NCBI GenBank assembly: GCA_964468655.1
Contig: CAYXUG010000003.1
Span: forward strand, 1-63,306
DNA: 63,306 bases
Direction: 5' to 3'
Source: CAYXUG01 sp964468655
GTDB taxonomy: Bacteria; Fidelibacterota; Marinisomatia; Marinisomatales; CAYXUG01
Both the position numbers and the translations under genes were made by a program. The notes beneath the pieces are model-generated. The model was not told the DNA's origin. It was given only the letters and a program-made list of their open reading frames with translations, and made no database searches. Shown here piece after piece: positions 18,583 to 28,499 of this stretch. The first letter of the stretch is position 1. The number at the start of each line of letters is the position of its first letter.

Positions 18583-20052
18583 TCATTTGGGTTCAATATT
18601 CAATTCCTTCAATGCATTTTTCCATTTCTCCAACTTTCCACGCGGTGTGCTTTTCACATTTCTCCATTTATGAACCATTTCCGGCTGATACCTCATTTCA
18701 TTCTCATACAGTCCTGCTGCTGAAAATCCCCAATCATACTGGGCAGCCACCAGTTTAGCCACTCCCACTGCTGTTGCATCTTTTAGCAGAACACCTGTTA
18801 CAGGTGTTCCCAAGATATCAGCAATGAATTGAAGTAGAGCCGGTCTGGCGGAACCACCGGAAGCGAGTATATCTTCAATTTTAATATCAGTATTTTCCTC
18901 GATTATTTCACAAATGTCATGGATGAGAAATCCCACTGATTCCATGGCTGCCCGGAATTTTGCATTTAGACCGGCATTATGGGAAAAATATAAAAAAGCA
19001 GTTTCAAATGATCCAGTCCAGTAAGGTGCTGCAATTCCGTTGTGTCCCGGCACTAAAATTCCTTCTGTTTCATCATGGCACCATTCATCCCAGTGCTTTT
19101 CCGGCTCATCCAGATTTAAGTTGGTTTTCAACCACTGCATCAGTGATGAAACACCATTGATAGTGCCCTCCAATAGAAAAATTCGTTCTTCGTTCGTTGA
19201 ATATAGTACATTGCTTAAAAGAGAAGGAATGATGACAGGTTCTAGCCCACTGTTCACCAGTACAGATCCTGACATACCCAGGTTCAGCCCAACATCACCT
19301 TTATTTTCCCGATGAAGCCCAACCAGTGATGCCTGCTGATCACCCATAACACAAAGGATCGGAAGATTGGATTGGCTGTCAGAAACTGAGCCAAAGTTAG
19401 TACAGGTTGAAACTAATTCGGGTAGTACATCAGGATTAACTTCAAACATATCAAGCAATTGATCGTCCCATGACATTGAATTCAAATTTAACAGAAGTGA
19501 CCTTCCTGCGATGGATTCATCAATGACAGCATTTCCAGTGAGAGCATGGGTGATGTACGAACTGAGTGGTCCGAAAAAGACATCTCCGTTTTTCACTTTG
19601 GATTTTAGATCATCATTGTTGCGAATCGAAAATAGGTATTTGGGTCCTCCGAAATGTGCACTTAGCGGAATCCCTGATTTCTGTTGTATGAATTCCCCCT
19701 CTGATTCAAATTCTTTTACCAGTTCAGTAGCTCTTGTATCCTGCCAGCTGATAGCAGGAGTTAAAGGTTTGGCGACTAATTTATCCCAAAAAAGAAATGT
19801 TGAGCGCTGAAATGCCATACCCATTCCAACCAAATGGAAGGAATTTTCCGCGCAATATTCTTCTGCTCTGTGAATGAGGTTTTTTACAGAATTCAGGATT
19901 TCTTCCGTATCCATCTCCATCCATCCAGGTTTGGGGGAAACAATGCTGTGTGAAATTTTTTCCTTAAAAATGATCTCCAGGTGATTATTAAAGAGGAATG
20001 CCTTTGAAGCGGAGGTTCCCTGATCTATTACCAGAATAGCAGGATTAGGCAT
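18583..20052 (-). CDS. FGGY-family carbohydrate kinase, glycerol kinase-like
   Basis: 489 aa. The ATP-binding actin-like fold is evident: LVIDQGTSASKAF at the N-terminus, GMAFQRSTFLFWD, AISWQDTRA, VMGDQQASLVG, GMSGSVLVNSG and ASGGSARPALLQFIADILGTPV. These resemble glycerol kinase, but the usual NQRE is QRST and the regulatory region differs, so another polyol or sugar is possible. It phosphorylates its substrate with ATP in the cytoplasm. No glycerol transporter or GlpD lies nearby. Transcribed after a ferredoxin gene on the same strand (26-bp gap). Confidence 0.8.
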   Translation of the reverse strand: MPNPAILVIDQGTSASKAFLFNNHLEIIFKEKISHSIVSPKPGWMEMDTEEILNSVKNLIHRAEEYCAENSFHLVGMGMAFQRSTFLFWDKLVAKPLTPAISWQDTRATELVKEFESEGEFIQQKSGIPLSAHFGGPKYLFSIRNNDDLKSKVKNGDVFFGPLSSYITHALTGNAVIDESIAGRSLLLNLNSMSWDDQLLDMFEVNPDVLPELVSTCTNFGSVSDSQSNLPILCVMGDQQASLVGLHRENKGDVGLNLGMSGSVLVNSGLEPVIIPSLLSNVLYSTNEERIFLLEGTINGVSSLMQWLKTNLNLDEPEKHWDEWCHDETEGILVPGHNGIAAPYWTGSFETAFLYFSHNAGLNAKFRAAMESVGFLIHDICEIIEENTDIKIEDILASGGSARPALLQFIADILGTPVTGVLLKDATAVGVAKLVAAQYDWGFSAAGLYENEMRYQPEMVHKWRNVKSTPRGKLEKWKNALKELNIEPK

Positions 20053-20078
20053 GTTTTATAAATGAGGTTTTTCCGGGA

Positions 20079-20408
20079 TTAGGAAATGGTGATTCCGTAG
20101 GTAGTTTCAAATTCTTCGGTGGGAATCATGCGGATGGCATCCCACGTTAGTTTGGTGCAAACACGGGCGCAGATCTGGCATCCTATACATTCATCAAAAC
20201 GGATTTGAACCGGCGGAATTGGAATGTTGTATTTTTCATCGGGAACCGTTTCAATACAGTCTACAGGGCAGAATGGAACGCAAACCTGGCATCCCGTACA
20301 ACTGTCTTCATCCACAACAGCCATAAGGCGCGGTTTTTTCTTTTTTCGCCCCGCTTCTTCGCTTACTTCGGGAACTGACTTGTAATGGTTGTAAACTTTT
20401 TTTGCCAT
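20079..20408 (-). CDS. 2x[4Fe-4S] ferredoxin
   Basis: 109 aa with two cluster-binding motifs: CTGCQVCVPFCPVDC and CIGCQICARVCTKL. In the second, the proline usually following the last cysteine is a threonine. A lysine- and arginine-rich N-terminal extension of about 30 residues precedes the clusters. No signal peptide. It is likely an electron carrier. It may be co-transcribed with the downstream FGGY kinase, though a functional link is not obvious. Confidence 0.88.
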   Translation of the reverse strand: MAKKVYNHYKSVPEVSEEAGRKKKKPRLMAVVDEDSCTGCQVCVPFCPVDCIETVPDEKYNIPIPPVQIRFDECIGCQICARVCTKLTWDAIRMIPTEEFETTYGITIS

Positions 20409-20469
20409 AATTCTTTTGGTTTAAGCCAGTAAAGTTAGGTCAGGGTTCAATCAGTTTTCAAGGGAAATC

Positions 20470-21693
20470 CTAAGGTTTATTAGATATCACACTCATCATT
20501 CCTCGATGACTGAATCCTGCTACCCCGCACAATGCTGCCCCAATTCCTATAAAAAGGAAAATGGTGCCAATAGGAACAAATTCTGCAACGGGTCCGATAA
20601 TCCCGGCAGAAAGAGCTGTAAACCCAATTACGGATAAATTGACCATGGAAAAAAGACGCCCTCTCAAATGATCCGGTACCACAGTTTGGATAATTGTGGT
20701 ACGTGAAATGGTGATCATTGGAATACCAATTCCATGGATAAAAAGAAGCAGTTTTGTGCTTGTGTAGGTGTGAATGAAAAAGAGAATGCTGTAGGTCAGT
20801 CCATCAAGAATCATTCCCCAGAAAAGTACCCGGGAAGGATTGATATTTTTACAGAATTTCCAGACAATTAGCGAACCGATAATCATGCCACTAGCCATAA
20901 ATGCTTCAACTGTGGCAAAGGCAGAAAATTCCAGATTCAGAACTTCCCGAACAAAAATGGGTGTTCCTATCATGGCAGGACCCATAATGAAAAGGTTATT
21001 TATTGCTGTGAGTAGAATAAGATAAGCAAGCGGTTTGAATCGGAATAAAAATTGGAGACCTTCTTTGAGTTCGTACACATGTGTGGCTCGTTTTTCATTA
21101 TTTGTAATTGTTTTCCCCGAAGACCGGATGAGAGCGATACAAATCATACTTGCACCGAAACTGACTGCGTCAATGGTGAACAGGTGAAAAAGTCCCACGA
21201 CTGAAACAAGCAAAGCAGCCAAAACCGGCCCCGTGAGATGTGCAAACTGCCCTGAAGTTGAAATGAATGCATTGGCTGATGTTAATTGATTCTTATGCAC
21301 CAGTGAAGGAATTATGGAATCTCGTGCAGGATAAAATAGAGTTCCCGCACTTGCTACAAAAAATGCAATCAGACCGATTATTACAGGTGTTGCTGTACCG
21401 GAAAAAAGAAAGAAAACCAACGATAGAATGAGTCCCATTCTTATAACATCACTGTAAATCATCACTTTTTTTCTGCTGTACCTGTCGGCAAAAACACCTG
21501 CTGGCAGGCTGAATAACAAAGCAGGAAGGTAGACACTAAATGCAATCATTGAGGTTATGGTCTTTGATCCAGTCATCTCGAGAATTAGCCAGGGTAATGC
21601 AATTTGATAAATAGCATCACCTGCATGAGAGATTAGGTGTCCGACCCACAACAGCAGGATTGACACGTTAATTGATTTAATTTTTTCAAACAT
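20470..21693 (-). CDS. Major facilitator superfamily transporter
   Basis: 407 aa with about 12 hydrophobic helices. The MFS motif A between helices 2 and 3 is clear (GVFADRYSRKKVM) and a degenerate repeat follows helix 8. The overall pattern resembles the MFS_3/enterobactin-exporter-like and multidrug efflux groups (for example VVPDHLRGRLFSMVNL). Inner-membrane transporter with proton-coupled export as the most likely mode; substrate unknown. Divergent from the ferredoxin gene at 21865. Confidence 0.85.
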   Translation of the reverse strand: MFEKIKSINVSILLLWVGHLISHAGDAIYQIALPWLILEMTGSKTITSMIAFSVYLPALLFSLPAGVFADRYSRKKVMIYSDVIRMGLILSLVFFLFSGTATPVIIGLIAFFVASAGTLFYPARDSIIPSLVHKNQLTSANAFISTSGQFAHLTGPVLAALLVSVVGLFHLFTIDAVSFGASMICIALIRSSGKTITNNEKRATHVYELKEGLQFLFRFKPLAYLILLTAINNLFIMGPAMIGTPIFVREVLNLEFSAFATVEAFMASGMIIGSLIVWKFCKNINPSRVLFWGMILDGLTYSILFFIHTYTSTKLLLFIHGIGIPMITISRTTIIQTVVPDHLRGRLFSMVNLSVIGFTALSAGIIGPVAEFVPIGTIFLFIGIGAALCGVAGFSHRGMMSVISNKP

Positions 21694-21864
21694 GAAGGTA
21701 AGAATCTGTGGTATTCCTAAATTATTTCAAAATTAAATCCTTTCGTATAAATAAAATTAGTTAAAATTCTTTCGAATATTTCATAATGGCGGTAAATTAG
21801 TATAGTAATATTTGATAAAGTAGATTTTGTTAACTTACAAAGAACGTTATTTCAGGAGAATCCA

Positions 21865-22170
21865 ATGACATATATCATAGCTGAGCCTTGTGTTGGTGTT
21901 TGCGATACTGCATGTGTTGAAGTCTGTCCGGTTGATTGTATTCATTATACACAGGATGATGCCGGAGAAGAAATTAAGAAGAAATTAGAGGCGGGTGATG
22001 ATATTGAAGGTCTGATGCTTTACATTAATCCGGAAGAATGTATTGACTGTGGAGCGTGTGAACCTGAATGTCCTGTAGAAGCCATTTTTGAAGAAAGTGA
22101 AACGCCGGAGGAATGGCACAAATTTATTGCAATCAACTATGAGCATTTTGGACAAGAAGCGCCAACTTAA
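21865..22170 (+). CDS. Dicluster ferredoxin (7Fe/8Fe, FdxA-like)
   Basis: 101 aa. Motifs CVGVCDTACVEVCPVDCI and CIDCGACEPECPVEAI fit the FdxA-like family, with an extra cysteine in the first motif. The C-terminal EEWHKFIAINYEHF is typical for this group. An AGGAGAA Shine-Dalgarno lies at 21853-21859. It is monocistronic or leads into mrp about 145 bases downstream. Cytoplasmic electron carrier. Confidence 0.9.
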   Translation: MTYIIAEPCVGVCDTACVEVCPVDCIHYTQDDAGEEIKKKLEAGDDIEGLMLYINPEECIDCGACEPECPVEAIFEESETPEEWHKFIAINYEHFGQEAPT

Positions 22171-22316
22171 TTGCATGTAGAATTCTTTGGGTTCACAAAG
22201 GTCTTTTACCTCATTTTCAATTCAAATAGTACAATTCTTATTCATTTAGACAATTTACTTATTGGTTGATTGTTATTCGAAAACAATCATATTAATCTAG
22301 ATAATTCCAACTAGAA

Positions 22317-23489
22317 GTGAGCAGCATCCCTAAAAAAGAAGATATTTTTGATTTATTGAAATCGGTTAATTATCCCGGTTTCACGCGGGATATTGTATCC
22401 TTTGGTATTGTTAATAATGTCCAAACTGAAGGTGATGAAATAATTGTCCAGATTCAAATCACTTCTCTCAAGGAGGAAACGCTCTCCGAAATTGAAAATG
22501 GCATCAGAGAAGTTCTCTTGGAGAATACACCATTTAAAAAAGTTTCTGTTGATGTTCTGCCGCCGGCTACAGGGAGGCAGGTTCAGCAGCCGGGGCAGCA
22601 AGCTGTTCAAACAAATATCCTGCCGGATGTAAAAAGAACCATTGCTGTTGCCAGCGGCAAAGGAGGTGTTGGGAAATCAACTGTGGCAGTAAATCTTGCA
22701 GTCGCACTGGTTCAAAAACAAAAGAAAGTGGGACTTCTTGATTTGGATATCTACGGCCCCAGTCTTCCTATTTTGCTGGGATTTAATGAAATGCCCAAAA
22801 CAACGGAAGATAAAAAACTTGTTCCTCTTGATAAATTCGGAATGAAAGTTATGTCCTTTGGTTTTATCAGCGGAAACAAAGCCCCAGTCATTTGGAGAGG
22901 TCCAATGGTGGCAAGGATGACAGAGCAGTTTTTCAAGGATGTTGTTTGGGGTGAGTTGGATTATTTAATCCTCGACCTGCCGCCAGGAACAGGCGATATT
23001 CAATTAACGCTTGTTCAAAAATTGAAACTGTCCGGTGCGGTGATTGTCACTACTCCTCAGAACCTGGCAGTTTCAGATGTAAGAAAAGGTGCCGACATGT
23101 TCAAAAAAGTGAACACTCCTGTTCTGGGGGTCATTGAAAATATGTCAGGATTTCAGGTTTCCGGTATTGCCAGGGATAAAGAAGGTAATCCGCTGGATAG
23201 TATTAATTTATCATTTGCTGAAATGGATTCATTCAAAGATGTGAAAACGGATTCAGAAGGTTTATTTCGAGTTGGAATTGATTTATTCAAGCGGGGTGGT
23301 GGCTCGAAAGAAAGCACACGGCTAAATGTCCCCCTCCTTGGCGAGATCCCCGTTTCGCAGGAATTAATGACTGCCTGTGATTCCGGAATGCCTTTTGTCA
23401 TTCACGATCCGGATTCAGATGTAAGCAGGATATTTTTCCAAATCGTTGAAAAAATTGAAGAGGGTTTGCTGAACCAATCCAAAAAGTGA
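22317..23489 (+). CDS. Mrp/NBP35-family P-loop ATPase lacking the C-terminal CXXC
   Basis: 390 aa from GTG 22317. Residues about 5-90 form the DUF59/MIP18 domain; the ATPase follows with GKGGVGKST, DLDIYGPS, DLPPGTGDIQL and TTPQNLAV. Family members carry Fe-S clusters to target proteins using a CXXC near VIENMS. Here, after VIENMSGF, there is a segment of roughly 50 residues (VSGIARDKEGNPLDSINLSF...) without any cysteine, then GGGSKES and the normal ending VPLLGEIP. The scaffold is clear but cluster binding through the canonical site is not possible. Confidence 0.88.
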   Translation: MSSIPKKEDIFDLLKSVNYPGFTRDIVSFGIVNNVQTEGDEIIVQIQITSLKEETLSEIENGIREVLLENTPFKKVSVDVLPPATGRQVQQPGQQAVQTNILPDVKRTIAVASGKGGVGKSTVAVNLAVALVQKQKKVGLLDLDIYGPSLPILLGFNEMPKTTEDKKLVPLDKFGMKVMSFGFISGNKAPVIWRGPMVARMTEQFFKDVVWGELDYLILDLPPGTGDIQLTLVQKLKLSGAVIVTTPQNLAVSDVRKGADMFKKVNTPVLGVIENMSGFQVSGIARDKEGNPLDSINLSFAEMDSFKDVKTDSEGLFRVGIDLFKRGGGSKESTRLNVPLLGEIPVSQELMTACDSGMPFVIHDPDSDVSRIFFQIVEKIEEGLLNQSKK

Positions 23490-23525
23490 TTTTCACTTTT
23501 TAGCGATGCATAAAATGAGGATGAA

Positions 23526-24299
23526 TTGTTAACCGTTATTTCAATCATAACATTTCTTTTATTTGGCATTCTTTATCCTCTTTTTTTGTGGGTTATTGAT
23601 CTAAAAAATATTGGACATGGATTTTTCCGTTTTAACCTTGGATTAGCCGTAGTTATCAGCAGTATAAGCGTAATTTTTCTATGGCTAATTGAAATGCCGC
23701 TTAATACGAGGATTGCATCATCCTTATGGCTTCTGAGTAGTCTTACCGTTTTGTGGTTTTATTGGGACAGGAAAAACATAAACCTTTGGGTACTAAGTGT
23801 CCCTTCTGTATTTGGAGCGCTTGTATATAGACAGGTTACGAGTGATCTGATATCATCACAATTACCTCTTTTGGGTGCGTCACTTCTTGGCGGGAGTATA
23901 GTGTGCGGTGCATTGTTTTCTATGATATTGGGGCATTGGTATCTTAATGTGGTTAATCTACCCATCAAACTTTTAAAAAAATCAGTTCAATTTCTTTTAA
24001 TAGCCATACTGATCAGAATACTATGGGATATTGGAACTATAGTTGGTGGAACTGTTGAAGTTGGAAATGAAATTGTATCTATTCAACATTTCATTTTTTC
24101 AATTAATGGAATTTTTCTTGTTGTTGGGATAATGTTTGGAATTATTCTACCTATAATATTGTGTTTTATGACTTTGAAAACAATTGCCATTCATTCAACA
24201 CAATCTGCAACCGGATTGCTATATGTCATTGTGATTTCAATTTTAATGGGTGATCTATTTTTCAAATATTATTATTTGCAGTATGGATTGTTTTTGTAG
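23526..24299 (+). CDS. Polytopic membrane protein, unknown function
   Basis: 257 aa from TTG 23526, with GAGG about five bases upstream. Around seven or eight hydrophobic helices span the protein, with few charged residues. It contains no family motif I recognise; the overall layout (ISVIFLWLIE..., GHWYLNV, IMLG-type segments) resembles integral membrane proteins of the FCB group that are annotated as hypothetical. It precedes a zinc-ribbon membrane protein and uppS, so it may be expressed with the envelope genes. Confidence 0.6.
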   Translation: MLTVISIITFLLFGILYPLFLWVIDLKNIGHGFFRFNLGLAVVISSISVIFLWLIEMPLNTRIASSLWLLSSLTVLWFYWDRKNINLWVLSVPSVFGALVYRQVTSDLISSQLPLLGASLLGGSIVCGALFSMILGHWYLNVVNLPIKLLKKSVQFLLIAILIRILWDIGTIVGGTVEVGNEIVSIQHFIFSINGIFLVVGIMFGIILPIILCFMTLKTIAIHSTQSATGLLYVIVISILMGDLFFKYYYLQYGLFL

Positions 24300-24302
24300 A
24301 AG

Positions 24303-24707
24303 ATGATTATTGCAAGAGAATGCGGAGATTGCAGTAAGTATTATAGAATCGATTATAAAAAACAATCCTCTATACAATGCCCCTACTGCAAAAGAGAAAA
24401 GAAGGAATTATCACTGGATAGTAATATTTTTTCTCAATGTATTTTTTGTGCAGGGACGAAATTTTACAGGCAAAAAGATTTCAACCAATTGATTGGTTGT
24501 TTGATTGTTTTAACAGGTGCAATTTTAGTACCCTTTACCTATGGAATAAGTTTACCCATTTTAATATTGGTTGATTGGATTTTGTATTCCAGGGTTGGAA
24601 ATATGGTTGTTTGTTACAAATGTAAAACAGAATTTATAAATACCGGTGTAATACCGGATAGCATAACAAATTTTGATCATCATACAGCAGAATTGTATGA
24701 AACTTGA
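24303..24707 (+). CDS. Zinc-ribbon membrane protein, unknown function
   Basis: 134 aa. Four CXXC pairs (CGDC, CPYC, CIFC, CYKC) suggest two zinc ribbons flanking a central hydrophobic hairpin (about residues 63-95). It begins three bases after the preceding membrane protein and its stop overlaps the uppS start (TGATG), so the three genes are likely co-translated. No enzymatic motif is visible. Confidence 0.65.
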   Translation: MIIARECGDCSKYYRIDYKKQSSIQCPYCKREKKELSLDSNIFSQCIFCAGTKFYRQKDFNQLIGCLIVLTGAILVPFTYGISLPILILVDWILYSRVGNMVVCYKCKTEFINTGVIPDSITNFDHHTAELYET

Positions 24708-25501
24708 TGGCACAAAGTATTGTTAGTGGCATCAGGGAAGTATACACAATCAAAAAAATGAATGAAAAAGAATTAAAGAATCAGATTCAGTCCAATGGAA
24801 AGATGCCAAAACATATTGCCATCATCATGGACGGCAACGGAAGATGGGCAAAGAGCAGAAATTTATCCAGAATTGAAGGACACAGAGAGGGAATTAATTC
24901 AGTCAGGGAAATCACAAGGGAATGTGGAGAATTAGGCCTGGAATATTTGACGCTTTACACATTTTCCATTGAAAATTGGCGGAGGCCTGTTTTGGAAGTT
25001 TCTGCTTTAATGAATTTACTCGTAGACACAATTCGAAAAGAAATTGACGAATTGATGGGAAATAATGTGAAGTTAAGAATCATTGGACATTTGGATGGAC
25101 TTCCTCAAAAGCCGAGGGAAGAATTAGTTGCCGGAATGGAACGATTATCCAATAATTCCGGTTTAACCCTCATACTTGCGTTGAATTATGGCGGACGAAC
25201 GGAAATTGTCGATGCTGTAAAAGAAATGTGTGTTGATTTAGAAAAAGGTAACATATCAACAAATGATTTATCAGAAGAAAAATTCAGTGAATATCTCTAT
25301 ACAGATGGGATTCCCGAACCGGATCTATTAATCAGGACAAGTGGAGAGTATCGGATTTCTAATTTTTTATTATGGCAGCTTGCGTACTCGGAAATTTATT
25401 TTACCGAAGAATATTGGCCCGTATTTCGTCAAAAACAATTGTATGAAGCAATCCTTGATTATCAGCAGCGAGAGAGGCGTTTCGGAAAGGTGAATGAATA
25501 G
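24707..25501 (+). CDS. uppS: Undecaprenyl diphosphate synthase UppS
   Basis: 264 aa from ATG 24707 (TGATG overlap with the previous gene); ATG 24758 is an alternative start closer to the family length. The enzyme makes the C55 lipid carrier precursor for peptidoglycan and LPS from isoprenyl diphosphates. Conserved motifs: HIAIIMDGNGRWAK with the catalytic Asp, SIENWRRP, LNYGGRTEIVDA, and the C-terminal DLLIRTSGEYRISNFLLWQ and YSEIYFTE. The dxr gene of the same isoprenoid route is in this cluster. Confidence 0.95.
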   Translation: MAQSIVSGIREVYTIKKMNEKELKNQIQSNGKMPKHIAIIMDGNGRWAKSRNLSRIEGHREGINSVREITRECGELGLEYLTLYTFSIENWRRPVLEVSALMNLLVDTIRKEIDELMGNNVKLRIIGHLDGLPQKPREELVAGMERLSNNSGLTLILALNYGGRTEIVDAVKEMCVDLEKGNISTNDLSEEKFSEYLYTDGIPEPDLLIRTSGEYRISNFLLWQLAYSEIYFTEEYWPVFRQKQLYEAILDYQQRERRFGKVNE

Positions 25502-27872
25502 TCCAAGAAAATATTATATGAAAAAGTTAAATAAACACCTGTTATTTATCCTCTGCTTCACCGCATGTATCAATGCTCAGAGTGTCGAACTCATTGACAT
25601 AATTGAAGTAAATGTGGAAGGGAATGAATCGGTTTCACCTAGAGTGATAAAACATACCGCCGGACTTGTTGACAGTTCAAGTATCATACCGGGTGACTTT
25701 TCGAAATCAGTAAAAAGACTCTGGTCCACGGGTCTATTTTCTGACATTCAGATTCTTCTGGATGATGAAACATCTGATGGTATCTACATCACAATCCAGG
25801 TTGTTGAAAATCCAATTCTCGGTAAACTTCAATTCTCTGGTAATAAAAAGAAGAAAGCAAAAGATTTTGAAGAGGAATTAAGTTTAACAACCGGCCAGAG
25901 AATTCAGCCGCATAAACCAAAAGAAAGTGAAGAAAAAATTAAAGAGCTTTATCATGAAGATGGATATCTGAGGGTAGATATAAGATCTGAACTGGTTGAT
26001 ACCAAAATTGAAAATGTGAAAGATATTTATTTTCACATTACTGAAAACAAAAAGGTAAAAATCAAAAAAATTGAGTTTTCAGGGAATGAAAAATTTTCAG
26101 ATAGAAAGTTAAGAAAGAAATTGAAAGACACTAAGATTCAAAAATGGTATTTATTCTGGCGGTCTTCCTTTGATGAAAATGAATTTGATGAAGATAAAAA
26201 GCTGCTTTCGTCATTCTATAGAAATGAGGGTTATTATGATTTCATGATTATGTCAGATTCAATTCATTATGATGAAGACGGCAGACGAATGAAAATTGAA
26301 ATTGATGTGTATGAAGGACCTAAATATTTTATCAGAAATATCAGTTGGGAGGGTAATATTCTTTCTGACGAAGATCAATTGATGTATAGAGTTGGTCTCC
26401 GGAAGGGTGATGTGTTTAATGAGGAAAAGTTTAATCAGGCAATATACGATAGGGTTCAGGGGATTTACATGGATAAAGGATACATTTACAGTCAGATCAC
26501 GCCTGAGATAGTACCCATCGGTAAAGATTCGCTTGATGTTCATTTCGTGATAACTGAAGGTCAGCAGGTTGCAGTCAGACAGATAGATATTTGGGGAAAT
26601 ACAAAGACAAGGGAAAATGTAATTCGAAGAGAATTAAAACTTTATCCGGGTGATATTTTTAACAGGGAATTATTGATAAGAAGCGCACGGGAATTGATGA
26701 TATTAAATTATTTCAGTAATGTTGAACCGAACGTAGTCCCTGTTGATGAAGATGAAGTTGATCTCACATTTACAGTTGAAGAAAAATCTTCTGACAGAGC
26801 TACTGCTTCAGTTGGATTTACAGGAGAGTATGGATTAACTGGCGGTGCAGGACTCGAATTCAACAATTTTCTGGGTAAAGGCCAACAAATTAATCTCAGC
26901 TTTCAGGAAGGGACACAATACAGGGTTCTGTCAAACAATCAAGCATCAAAGTATCGTTCCTTTTCTATGAGTTTTACAGATCCAATGATCAACGATACTC
27001 CAAATCTTGTTGGATTTTCCCTTTACTATTACCTTCGCGGGCAGGGTGCATATTCCTACAGCATACCACTCGACAGGGAGATATTCGGTTCTTCAGTCCG
27101 TTTGGGCCGAAGATTGAGATGGCCTGACAATTATTTCCGGGCAACTTGGGTCGTTCAGGGATCGAAAAAGAAATATAGTGGTGATGAAGAAATACTGGAG
27201 GAATATGTTTCCGGATTTGAAGAAACGAATGGTCTCAGCGTTTCACAGCATATTCGCAGGGACAGCAGAAACCATCCAGAATTTCCATCTCTTGGTTCGG
27301 TGATGAACTGGACATCAACTTTTTCAGGTGGATTCTTAGGTGGGCATGAAAATTTTCACAAGCATGAGTTAAAACTTGACTGGTATTCACCTCTTTTCTG
27401 GAAATTTGTTTTAACAACTTCCGTGCAAATGGGTGCTATAAAGGAAATACCTCCAAAAAGCGGTACACGGTCAGTTATTCCGTTGGATGAAAAATTTATC
27501 ATGGGTGGCACAGGAATTCCTTATGGCACTTTGATGAGAGGTTACATTGATAATACGGTTGGACCTTATTCCAGCGGTCCCCTGGGAGGTCTCGTTAAAC
27601 TGAAATATATGGTGGAGCTACGGTTTCCATTTTCAGAAAATCCGACTATGTACGGTCTATTATTTGCAGAAATGGGGAATGTATGGAAAGATTTTTCAAG
27701 AACCGATCCCTATGAATTAAAAAGGTCAGCCGGTGTTGGAATCAGAATGTTTATGCCTATGATCGGGATGCTGGGTTTTGATTACGGATATGGATTTGAT
27801 GATGTAGATGCGGACTTGGATACGGTGCCGCAAGGTTGGAATTTTCATATCCTTTTCGGAATGCCTTTTTAG
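25494..27872 (+). CDS. bamA: Outer-membrane assembly protein BamA
   Basis: 792 aa. The signal peptide (KKLNKHLLFILCFTACINAQ) follows either ATG 25494, with a GAAAGG site upstream, or ATG 25518. Five POTRA domains occupy about residues 30-430 (VEGNESVSPRVIKHTAGL is the first). The C-terminal Omp85 barrel contains the conserved loop motif TLMRGY and ends WNFHILFGMPF. BamA inserts beta-barrel proteins into the outer membrane, which this organism encodes in number. It overlaps uppS by eight bases. Confidence 0.94.
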   Translation: MNSPRKYYMKKLNKHLLFILCFTACINAQSVELIDIIEVNVEGNESVSPRVIKHTAGLVDSSSIIPGDFSKSVKRLWSTGLFSDIQILLDDETSDGIYITIQVVENPILGKLQFSGNKKKKAKDFEEELSLTTGQRIQPHKPKESEEKIKELYHEDGYLRVDIRSELVDTKIENVKDIYFHITENKKVKIKKIEFSGNEKFSDRKLRKKLKDTKIQKWYLFWRSSFDENEFDEDKKLLSSFYRNEGYYDFMIMSDSIHYDEDGRRMKIEIDVYEGPKYFIRNISWEGNILSDEDQLMYRVGLRKGDVFNEEKFNQAIYDRVQGIYMDKGYIYSQITPEIVPIGKDSLDVHFVITEGQQVAVRQIDIWGNTKTRENVIRRELKLYPGDIFNRELLIRSARELMILNYFSNVEPNVVPVDEDEVDLTFTVEEKSSDRATASVGFTGEYGLTGGAGLEFNNFLGKGQQINLSFQEGTQYRVLSNNQASKYRSFSMSFTDPMINDTPNLVGFSLYYYLRGQGAYSYSIPLDREIFGSSVRLGRRLRWPDNYFRATWVVQGSKKKYSGDEEILEEYVSGFEETNGLSVSQHIRRDSRNHPEFPSLGSVMNWTSTFSGGFLGGHENFHKHELKLDWYSPLFWKFVLTTSVQMGAIKEIPPKSGTRSVIPLDEKFIMGGTGIPYGTLMRGYIDNTVGPYSSGPLGGLVKLKYMVELRFPFSENPTMYGLLFAEMGNVWKDFSRTDPYELKRSAGVGIRMFMPMIGMLGFDYGYGFDDVDADLDTVPQGWNFHILFGMPF

Positions 27873-27963
27873 GTAAATTCGTTCGTAATTTCAGAAGTTT
27901 CCTATCTTAGAAAATTAGGATTGTTATTTAAAATAAATATTAAAAATAAAACAGGAGGTTAAT

Positions 27964-28497
27964 GTGAAATTAATAAAACAATTTATTTCTCTTATGGTGT
28001 TGGTGATGATTCCGACATTATTACCTGCCCAGCAATTGAAGATTGGGTATGTTCAAGCAGACCGTATTCGAACGGAGTATGAAGAATTCCAGGAAGCCGA
28101 AAGAGAATTACAACTGGAATTCAGTAAAGTTCAATTTGAATATCAAACTATGACACAGAGGTTGGACAGTTTAAACAGGGTTTTTGAGACTCAGCGCCTC
28201 ATGAGTACACCGGACTGGCAGCGAGAAAAGGAACAAAAAATCAGTCAACTTGAACAGCAAGTGCAGGATTTTCAACTGAGAAAAGTTGGACCGGAGGGTG
28301 AACTTTATAGAAAACAGCTTCAGGTTGAGAATGAAATCATACAAAAAGTGCAGCAAGCTGTAAGCAAAGTGGCTATAGATAAGGGGTATGATTATATCCT
28401 TGATTCAATTGCACTACTTTATGGAAAACCAACTCATAATCTTACAGATGATGTTTTGCATGAATTGAGGAATTTGAGTGGCGAAGAGGGAAATTAA
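27964..28497 (+). CDS. skp: Periplasmic chaperone Skp/OmpH
   Basis: 177 aa from GTG 27964, with AGGAGG at 27953-27958. Signal peptide, then KIGYVQADRIRTEYEEFQEAERELQLEF and a long charged coiled coil (about residues 40-120), then the family ending DKGYDYILDS. Skp holds unfolded outer-membrane proteins on their way to BamA, matching its position directly after bamA. Confidence 0.9.
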   Translation: MKLIKQFISLMVLVMIPTLLPAQQLKIGYVQADRIRTEYEEFQEAERELQLEFSKVQFEYQTMTQRLDSLNRVFETQRLMSTPDWQREKEQKISQLEQQVQDFQLRKVGPEGELYRKQLQVENEIIQKVQQAVSKVAIDKGYDYILDSIALLYGKPTHNLTDDVLHELRNLSGEEGN

Positions 28498-28499
28498 TT

